In this document: positions 60,601-64,000 of the stretch, piece by piece
Layout: each line of letters opens with the position of its first letter
Position numbering within the stretch: the first letter of the stretch is position 1
Assembly: GCA_911728455.2 (NCBI GenBank)
Contig: OU452219.1
Location: 13,110,397-13,174,396, forward strand
Length of the DNA: 64,000 bases
Direction: 5' to 3'
Origin: Marthasterias glacialis
Taxonomy: Eukaryota > Echinodermata > Asteroidea > Forcipulatida > Asteriidae
Notes under the pieces: model-generated
Seen by the model: only the letters and a program-made list of their open reading frames with translations
Databases searched by the model: none
What the model was told of the DNA's origin: nothing
Position numbers and translations under genes: made by a program

Positions 60601-62299
60601 TAAACATTCCTTATTTGTACATTAATGCACACTGATATCTGCAATAAAAGCCACCATTTGAATAAAGTACTCATTTCAAGTTTCACACACCACTGGCCCT
60701 GTCCAGTGCTGTGTATTGAGAGAGTAGCGACATTGAGGGACCAGTTTTCTTGGGTCACGTGGTTGCTAGACGCCATTTTCGGTCCAGATGTAGCACAACC
60801 CAATGTGCAGTCTAGTCTGGCACCCTGTGTGTGCACATGTGGTTTTTTTTTTTTTACTGAAAATGGCTTCTAATCGCAACTTTCTCAATAAGCAGCTCTG
60901 GCCATGCCCAGTGGACACCACATTTCTTTGTTACATGGGTAGCAGGGTTTAAAAGTGAATGAGGTGAGACTATTTCCTAATAGGATTCAAACTGCCTCTT
61001 GCTACCGGGCACGCTCGGTGGTCAAGTGGTCAGACATCTATTCTAGAATGGCAAAGGTAGTGGCTTTGAATCCCGCCTGAGTAATATGCTAGCCAGGATT
61101 TGAACTGCCTCTAAGCTATCGGGCAAGCTTGGTGGTCTTGTGGTCGGACATCTGTTCTACAATCTGGATTTTTTATTTTTTTTTTCCTCACAAGACTACT
61201 GAGTATACAGTAGGGGTAATACACAAATTATATGGAAAACAAGTAGCTCAATGCAGCTCCTATGGGCTTCAAGTAATCACTTGATCAGCCAGTTTGTGTG
61301 AAGTTTGCCCGGCTTACGCTCCTGTGGAATTACGTCACACTTCCTTACAGGATAAAGGATCTATAGCCATCAATATTCAAAGTATTACTCAAACTCAATC
61401 CTAAAAATCACACCGTCGAAACGGTCACACCAAATGCAGCTGTTGAAGGTTGACGATGAATAATGTGATTAGTTCAGTTCATAACACCCATTGGATATTT
61501 GCATTCGGGCATCATCAAATTTAAACTGATCGGAAACATAATTGATTTATAGATGCAGGACTCTGTGTGACATTGGCCTTTGAATAAACCTTTCCAATGC
61601 TAGATTTAATTTTGAAGAAAAAAGAAACAAAATACTAGATGAATAAAAGCTGTCGCAGTCAGCTTTCTGGTCAAAAAATCACTTTTCAATGTTCGCGTAA
61701 TTTTTCTGGGGGGACATGGTTATACATTGTTACCAAAGTGTCTCCATTCAAAATGAAGTACAGCTGGTTGCCTCAAACAGGACTGTAAACAATAATTGCT
61801 ACGAGTGACAAGGCCCCGTGGGTACAATTTCCAAGCAGATACTTTGGGAGTAGAAGATTAAGAATAGGATTTGTAATGAAACTCAATTGGAGTAAAGTGC
61901 ATTCTCATGGCATTGCAGTGTTAAAGGAAATGCTGCCTTTTCAAAATTCATAGATTCCATCGCCAGGGGCCTTGTTATTGTGAGCTGATTTGGGTAATGG
62001 TCGTTTGTTTCCGTTTGATTCTGTCCTACATCTGTCAGGAAAACAGGGGCAAGATTTACCTCTAAAGTCTTGCACTCAAGACAGCCACTTCTTTCTAGTT
62101 TGTCCCTCGCCTTTTCCCTTTTTGTTTTTTAAACGTCTGATGTTTTTCTCCCGTTTTTGGGTTGGCAGGTGGCTTGGTGATGTTTTGCACCTTGGGAGGC
62201 AGAGGGAGTCTTTTCGGATTATCTTTGAGGCTGTGAGAGGAGGAGGTGATCTTGGGGATGTTGCTCTTGACTCCCTGGAGTTCAGCGATTGCTCCCCAG
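23961..62299 (+). CDS. Secreted/membrane mosaic protein: signal peptide, DNRLRE-like, LDLa, MAM (3' end outside window)
   Basis: Exons 23961-24690, 42671-42784, 45030-45176, 54826-55039 and 62169-62299 join in frame to 445 complete residues and continue past the window. Residues 1-20 are a signal peptide (ILLLIQVSSA|Q). Residues about 27-240 resemble the DNRLRE domain found with carbohydrate-active and surface proteins (TQDTFIHGSRSTNYQ, then ILLKF). Residues 244-281 are an LDL-receptor class A repeat with six Cys and an acidic calcium-binding end. Residues about 285-444 form one MAM domain split over three exons (CDFEEPCMW; RFHFQYHMYGSEAGSLRVLL; FRIIFEAVRGGGDLGDVALD). Such proteins work outside the cell in adhesion or lipoprotein/glycan binding; MAM plus LDLa strings are typical of MALRD1-like proteins. 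The ligand is unknown and further repeats probably follow. Confidence 0.88.
25645..25745. mobile_element. Short inverted repeat related to 9940-10045
   Basis: Contains ttggaaccggaagtaagtga and cgcatgtgcgtactaccaat followed by the inverse gcacatgcgtatg. The ggaaccggaagt end matches the element in intron 3 of the galactosyltransferase gene. Confidence 0.5.
28205..28330 (+). repeat. Possible tRNA-derived SINE head
   Basis: Bases with tcaagacatccgctgttaaa then ctcaggttcaaatcccaacc give a plausible B box. The A box is weak and no other copy was seen in the window. Confidence 0.4.
28350..28655 (-). repeat. tRNA-derived SINE, family B (variant)
   Basis: Shares ccactcgaggtgtgggcta, gagcaattatagtcaagtgt, cttgctcaaggacacaagtg and ccgggattcgaacccaca with the 22 kb copy, and ends in the head ccactcggccac. 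The middle differs (aaacaagacacggagagata), suggesting a subfamily. Confidence 0.72.
30137..30473. mobile_element. Inverted-repeat element, tatagaccatgt family (copy 2)
   Basis: Blocks tatagatcatgtttgtcaca, ctacactggtcatgacaaac, ttttggatcaaaagttgata, gagctgtgtacaaatcatgc and the end catgggctatag match the copies at 4034-4370 and 55812-56475. A poly-G run interrupts the left end. Confidence 0.75.
30570..30795 (+). repeat. Diverged copy of the 0.6-kb element at 31870
   Basis: Shares the left part (taccggaacaaaggtcaccc; tttcacccacacaa) and the right end (gcgaactggttaaat) with 31870-32460, but lacks most of the middle. A poly-G tract lies at 30721. Confidence 0.55.
31870..32460 (+). mobile_element. 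0.6-kb repeat element with aactggttaaa end (copy 1)
   Basis: The order of blocks (ttgttccaagaaggggatta, tcgagaggcttccatcattg, tgtatttcggctgaatggag, gccatggttctgtgttcagt, gtgccagcggtaccctcaaa) is found complete and inverted at 57725-58290. The long diverged stretch has no convincing open frame. It is probably a non-autonomous DNA element. Confidence 0.72.
33125..33950. repeat. Direct repeats flanking an inverted-repeat element
   Basis: The block ctgatctaaagagtatccta, gttacgatgtaatctgttta and gaagaaacattattgtacat at 33125-33240 is repeated in the same orientation at 33835-33950. Between them lies an element at 33375-33652 with about 40-bp inverted ends. Confidence 0.68.
33375..33652. mobile_element. 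MITE-like element (cgtcattttygtgaaataatt ends)
   Basis: Left end tacgtcatttttgtgaaata and attcagctctcaac; the right end is its inverse (gttaa-less: gagagctgaattatttcacg and aaaatgacg). The interior is non-coding despite an open frame of 62 codons that runs into the right arm. Confidence 0.78.
34940..35170. repeat. Poly-G dispersed element copy and a short palindrome
   Basis: agcggcgtagccaggatttt leads into G runs and ggtgcacagggggcattgct, the same phrases as in the 7245-8205 element. It is followed by an inverted pair tatagcgcttttgcgtccca and gggatcatgcagacgcgctata (35073-35148). Confidence 0.55.
36445..36562. mobile_element. MITE-like element with cgaagatctgacagtaagat ends
   Basis: The 20-base end cgaagatctgacagtaagat is present as an exact inverted copy at the right end. 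The interior of about 75 bases is unremarkable. Confidence 0.82.
38168..38640. mobile_element. Possible DNA element with taaagggccca ends
   Basis: The left end ttaaaggtcccatga and the right end tatgggccctttaaa are short inverted repeats. They enclose about 440 bases with ctccacccacccttcctcat and cagtctacgtaacg, and no coding frame. Confidence 0.5.
39895..39995 (+). repeat. Dispersed repeat shared with 53640-53735
   Basis: gtgggagaacaaagagaagt with flanking aaaaaaaaagacaggccaaa and catgtcaacaaa corresponds to cgggagaacaaagaaaagtc and the flanks at 53640-53735. Confidence 0.5.
40575..40930 (+). repeat. tRNA-derived SINE, family C (copy 1)
   Basis: Head tgcatgggtagcgggtgcat, B box ctggttcaattcccagc, body tgagtagagttgtgccttgg, ttctctcctgtgcca and tgtgctccgtggtcata, end attcagcttctcagctgcca then an AT-rich (ttatt)n tail. 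It is about 85 percent identical by eye to 55926-56275. Confidence 0.82.
42080..42490 (+). repeat. SINE-like body (ggatgggacgtaaagccgt) with (att)n tail
   Basis: ccaatttcatagagctgctt begins an element-like end. From 42180, caagacacttaacattattg, tccttcggatgggacgtaaa and acagcaccttgtaaaccgtt match, inverted, the copy at 59280-59610. It ends gataaagcgctatattagaa then (tta)n; the same kind of tail is at 48700-48790. It ends 180 bp before the LDLa exon. Confidence 0.68.
42671..42784 (+). CDS. Mosaic-protein exon 2: LDL-receptor class A repeat
   Basis: Acceptor cattgtgtag, donor TGCG|gtaagt, phase 1 at both ends, so the exon is a symmetric module. Six cysteines are spaced C-x6-C-x4-C-x6-C-x5-C-x8-C, with LDGSCL and an acidic DDCLHGDDED end that would hold calcium. 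Confidence 0.92.
44364..44494. mobile_element. MITE-like element with ggggtggatttcacaa ends
   Basis: ggggtggatttcacaa at the left is an exact inverted match to ttgtgaaatccacccc at the right. The interior carries repeated aggactagt motifs that also pair. Small hairpin element. Confidence 0.85.
44525..44735 (+). repeat. Copy of the 12.4-13.2 kb repeat family
   Basis: ttctttgcacaaatcaagat, cagctcatttcattgtttca, gcatttttgtacgcattc and ttggatcttat follow the order seen at 12850-13035. The phrase gccccagctcaacattt at the start is the inverse of gttgagctggggc at 13160 and 14500. Confidence 0.62.
45030..45176 (+). CDS. Mosaic-protein exon 3: N-terminal part of the MAM domain
   Basis: Acceptor ctttttacag. 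Encodes IKCDFEEPCMWDAPPVSS and GTGPSGGYHSD, the standard MAM opening. The donor chosen is GATT|gtaagt (45177). An earlier cut, ACTG|gtagtg after 45167, is also in phase and would remove three residues. Confidence 0.85.
49657..50212. mobile_element. Inverted-repeat element, tttggtacagtgact family, interrupted by a poly-G element
   Basis: Right arm: tagtctgaggaattcaattt, ggtaacttgtgacccagcaa, gtcactgtaccaaatatcat. Left arm is the inverse: agttagatttgaataatg, then after an insert cacaagttacaagttaccac and attcctcagactgtagagac. The left arm is broken by about 160 bp of poly-G repeat (tcagtggtggaacaagacgt to cggttacacactggt). The interior (ggtttgctcatctggaggtt) matches 56500-56640. Confidence 0.75.
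50607..51130. mobile_element. Inverted-repeat element with ggtatacctttggt ends (copy 2), with an insertion
   Basis: Left part aaggcagggtatacctttgg through gaaaatctggagcgg and right part gttttatactatcaacagct through ccaaaagtatcccctgcctt match 14780-15195. About 290 bases (50740-51030) are inserted, starting with (tta)n and A-rich, like the reversed 3' tail of a LINE. Confidence 0.75.
52031..52090 (+). repeat. Hexamer tandem repeat (GCTTGG), ten units
   Basis: Sixty bases of GCTTGG with a single variant unit (gtttgg). The G-rich strand has a regular TTGGGC register, different from the TTAGGG telomere repeat. Confidence 0.9.
52474..52905 (+). repeat. 23-bp minisatellite with a 91-bp higher-order period
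   Basis: About 18 units of aatactgcaacagaatactg plus aga. Each unit contains the word aatactg twice, so it looks like a doubled 11-12-mer. In the right half the variant gagtaatactgcaaca (gagttatactgcaaca in the third copy) returns at 52683, 52774 and 52865, a strict 91-bp period. Because 23 is not a multiple of 3 and the unit has no minus-strand stop, all three minus frames stay open for 66-103 codons; this does not imply a protein. Confidence 0.92.
53640..53735 (+). repeat. Dispersed repeat shared with 39895-39995
   Basis: Matches the other copy around acgggagaacaaagaaaagt and ttgacaaa. Confidence 0.5.
54826..55039 (+). CDS. Mosaic-protein exon 4: central part of the MAM domain
   Basis: Acceptor tgtttggtttcag, donor ATCA|gtgagt (phase 2). 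Encodes DGRYLYVNASSRDAG, YLVSPRYSESGPHC, the MAM core FQYHMYGSEAGSLRVLL and IWEVTGSQKNQ. Confidence 0.93.
55584..55724. mobile_element. MITE-like element with ggctacggctgcggctac ends (copy 1)
   Basis: Left end gtatcctaattggcggctac ggc-rich; right end is inverse (gtagccatagccgtggcc, ccaattcgtacac). The interior has tgttgctaagggtgt and ttcaatccatgatgaagcgg. Copy 2 is at 56749-56886 and a partial copy at 51136-51232. Confidence 0.82.
55812..56475. mobile_element. Inverted-repeat element, tatagaccatgt family (copy 3), split by a SINE
   Basis: The left part (tatagaccatgtaacc, ttgtacattccagggcaatt, ctgcactggtcatacggtaa) and right part (catatcaaaagttgatttaa, gggctgtgtacaaattgtgc, catggtctatag) match 30137-30473. 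The SINE at 55926-56275 sits between them. The element's own ends sit on TATAG, suggesting a TA-type target duplication. Confidence 0.82.
55926..56275 (+). repeat. tRNA-derived SINE, family C (copy 2)
   Basis: ggtggcatgggtggcgtgtg, ctggttcaagtcctggc, gtatgtgagtagagttgtgc, tgtgctccgtggtcatggg and ttcagcttctcagctgccag follow the 40575-40930 copy, ending in (att)n. Confidence 0.85.
56749..56886. mobile_element. MITE-like element with ggctatggctacagctac ends (copy 2)
   Basis: Left end cgtatccgtattggcagcta; right end gtagccatagccaccaattc and ggacacagcc, an inverse match. The interior ttgctatgttgtcctatact and tgatgaggcggtgatcca resembles copy 1. Confidence 0.85.
57659..57735 (+). repeat. Tail fragment of a family A SINE
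   Basis: ctatggatttttttttacag, gacttgggaaagtacggagt and atacagtgcttaacc match the family A tail. The tRNA-like head is missing. Confidence 0.65.
57725..58290 (-). mobile_element. 0.6-kb repeat element (copy 2, inverted)
   Basis: tttgagagtaccgctggcac, aacaaagattctcttt, ctccattgagccgaaataca, aacaatggtggaagcctctc and caacaaaggt-type end are the inverse of the 31870-32460 blocks in reversed order. Confidence 0.78.
58445..58880 (-). repeat. Three head-to-tail copies of a family D SINE head
   Basis: ctttgttttgaggtgggatt occurs at about 58461, 58601 and 58784, each followed by gaaccagrgtcc. In the second and third copies a degenerate A box (minus strand: gttggca and tcgcacctttccctgcc) follows. The last two are about 185 bp apart and share flanking ctaattgaagagaa, a sign of tandem duplication. 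Confidence 0.75.
59280..59610 (-). repeat. SINE with family B-type head and ggtgcttta body
   Basis: The minus strand has a B box gggttcgagttccgctc, then gcaatgacactttaccatta, ttggggcgtaaagccatatg and acagcaccttgtaaaccctt. The body matches 42180-42370 and the head region matches 10225-10350, which links the two groups of copies. Confidence 0.68.
59883..60125 (-). repeat. tRNA-derived SINE, family A, with a second partial tail
   Basis: acaccgatgtgtgttaagca, ctcagtactttcccgagtcc, ctagagcagatgtcttacca and actagactaccgagactgcc give a full-length minus copy. Bases 60078-60125 repeat the tail (actgtatactcagtactttc). Confidence 0.78.
60470..61210 (+). repeat. Cluster of three partial family A SINEs
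   Basis: Heads at about 60497 (gttagtttagcagtaagaca), 61005 (gctcggtggtcaagtggtca) and 61125 (gcttggtggtcttgtggtcg), the first two followed by gaatggcaaagg and a B box such as gaatcccacc or gaatcccgcc, the third by ttctacaatctgg and a tail. The third ends in the tail gactactgagtatacagta. The A boxes have drifted, so these are older copies. Confidence 0.65.
62169..62299 (+). CDS. Mosaic-protein exon 5: C-terminal part of the MAM domain
   Basis: Acceptor gttggcag, donor CCAG|gttagt. One base completes the Gln codon left by exon 4, giving NQWLGDVLHLG, then FRIIFEAVRGGGDLGDVALD and FSDCS, the normal end of a MAM domain. Phase 1 at the donor fits a further module downstream of the window. Confidence 0.9.
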
Positions 62300-64000
62300 G
62301 TTAGTGACATTGTTCCCTGTGTCTATCTCAGCAAAAAACATAGACTGACACTCAGGATACTTAAAGAGACCAGACTGCTCAGCCTCAGTGTGGTTTTGCT
62401 GATTTAAATGTGAAAAAAAAGGTTGTCCCACCATGATGAGTCTATTTCCAAGGCCTAAATCCATAAAGCAGATTAGCAAAAAACAAAATGCTACGTAAAT
62501 CACGTTGTTTGCAGCTACACAGCAAAATCGTTTGCTTAGGCTTGTTAATTTGCTGATTAATATATGCAAACTGGAGGTCGCAGTTTCAAATCTCGCTTGG
62601 GTTAATTTTTTTCTCGAATCACCCCCAAAATTAATACTTTCAGCTTTATAGCTTTATGATATGAGTCGAGGCCCTGATTCATTTCACTTTTATAACGCCC
62701 GCTTAGACACATATTTGAAATATGAATTATTGATTACTTAATCAGAGTAATATGAGCTTCAGATTCATGAGACAGTGGAGACACACATTCCAAACGCTCA
62801 TTAAAAACTTAATGGTAACAGATCAAATATTTATAAATGGTGACTTGAAAAGTCATGATTCAGCCCAGTTCAGTGCTGTCAATCTTTTATGAAGGCGTGT
62901 GAATTTATCTAAATCTCTTATTACCCTAAGGGGTTTTTGTTTCTGGTTTTTGTGCGAAATGCAGAAGAGAGACGTTTTATTTGTGTTGATGTAGAGAGTC
63001 GAGACATCCTAAATCATCCAAAATGTAACACACAAGAGTTTCAGGGGGCTTCATCCTCCCTCCAGACTCAGAGATAAACCAGGCCCATGATGCGACACTG
63101 TAGTGAACCTGTAAATCATACAATAAATGTAACACATTGGAGGTTCAGGGGGATTTACCCTCAAGACTGGTGGTTGGGAGGGAGGGGGGGGGGGGTAACT
63201 AGGCCCAGTGTGCAGCATATATTTCATCACTTATACATGATGTTGATGTGTCGGGTCAATTCTGTCTGCATGGGCCTTTATCCCTTGGAACCCTGGGGTC
63301 CACTCTGCCACATGTACTTTTTATTTGTGCTATTTTAGAGATTGTAAATCCCCTGAAGTGAAACACATATGTGGTTTACATGGCTTCATCCTCCAGACCA
63401 AAGGGCGACCCTGGCCTGTTGTCTGTCTGAGTATTTGTGTTGACGTATAGAGTCTGTAAATCATGGAAAACATGTATGAGGTTCAAGATGCTTCATTTTC
63501 CAGACCAAGAGATTGAACCGGGCCTGTTGCCCATGTTCTTAATTTGTGTTGATGTATAGAGAGTTTGTAAATCCTCTTAAACACAGAGGTTCACGGGGCT
63601 TCATCCTCTAGACCAAAGGGAGACCCGGGCCTGCTGTCTGTAAGAGTTCTAAATTTGTGTTGATGTATAGAAAAGTATGTAAATCCTCTGAATTGTAACA
63701 CCCGGGAGGTTCAAGATGCTTCATCCTCCGGACCGAGGGATGAACCAGGCCTGCTGTTCGAGTTCTTAATTTGTGTTGATGTGGAGAGTCTGTAAAATCC
63801 CCCCAGTTGTAATGTACAGGATGCGTGGGACTCACCATGTGTCACACTTCAGAAGGGCACATCGTTCAACAACACAAGATGCAAGTTCTGCTAAAATATC
63901 CATATTGTTCCTGGCAGTTTTTATTTATTTTTAAATTGTTTTATTTTTTATTGTTTTCATTTCTTTCATTTCACCGAAGCGAGTGAACAAAACCTTGGAC
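62300..64000. other. Start of intron 5 of the mosaic-protein gene
   Basis: After the donor at 62300 I see AT-rich non-coding DNA to about 62975, then the tandem array listed next, then AT-rich sequence. The next coding exon lies outside the window. Confidence 0.5.
62975..63835 (+). repeat. Tandem satellite-like array, unit about 110-118 bp, about 8 units
   Basis: The unit reads roughly atttgtgttgatgtatagag, tctgtaaatcc, gaggttcaagatgcttcatc, ctccagaccaaagg and aaccaggcctgctgt. The phrase ttgtgttgatgta or a close variant starts units near 62981, 63434, 63545, 63655 and 63769; diverged units lie between (around 63095, 63213 and 63319). A poly-G run interrupts at 63183. Confidence 0.85.

Larger units (their letters stand above)
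55040..62168. other. Intron 4 of the mosaic-protein gene (about 7.1 kb)
   Basis: Almost wholly made of identifiable repeats: a poly-G tract (55055), an A-rich LINE-tail-like piece (55290-55450), the nested cluster (55584-56886), a 0.6-kb element (57725-58290), family D SINEs (58445-58880), a SINE-like copy (59280-59610) and a family A cluster (59883-61210). No extra exon was seen. Confidence 0.6.

Overview
This window looks like nuclear DNA from a marine invertebrate deuterostome, most likely an echinoderm. That is inferred from long introns with GT-AG borders, many tRNA-derived SINEs and short inverted-repeat transposons, poly-G tracts, and the families encoded (a beta-1,4-galactosyltransferase and a MAM/LDLa mosaic protein). 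No prokaryotic operons, ribosome binding sites, CRISPR arrays or intact tRNA/rRNA genes were seen. The species cannot be named from the sequence alone.

Three protein-coding genes are supported, all on the + strand; every exon junction I propose keeps the reading frame. (1) At 509-3652 are the last five coding exons of a gene that begins before the window. The 165-residue C-terminus is not recognised. (2) At 6916-16139 is a complete eight-exon gene for a 447-residue type II Golgi membrane protein of the beta-1,4-galactosyltransferase family (GT7). It has one GC-AG intron, a Cys-Cys pair where the family usually has Gly-Gly, and changed residues at two expected metal-ligand positions. (3) From 23961 to beyond the right edge runs a large gene for a secreted or membrane-anchored mosaic protein: signal peptide, DNRLRE-like domain, LDL-receptor class A repeat, then a MAM domain split over three exons. 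Introns of 18.0, 2.2, 9.6 and 7.1 kb separate its five visible exons.

The rest is repeat-rich. At least five families of tRNA-derived SINE can be separated by their heads and bodies. More than a dozen short elements with terminal inverted repeats are present, several in two to four copies. A decayed non-LTR retrotransposon (16.4-18.1 kb) carries one of these elements inside it. The clearest layered structure is at 55.6-56.9 kb: a SINE inside one inverted-repeat element, inside a second, flanked by two copies of a third. Tandem arrays include a 23-bp minisatellite with a 91-bp higher-order period (52.47-52.91 kb), ten GCTTGG hexamers (52.03 kb) and a roughly 112-bp satellite near the right edge.

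The genes do not form an obvious pathway. The glycosyltransferase would act in the Golgi lumen and the mosaic protein would pass through the same secretory route, but nothing in the sequence links them. I found no convincing undescribed multi-gene system. The best leads are the divergent galactosyltransferase, the DNRLRE-LDLa-MAM architecture and the nested or satellite structures.
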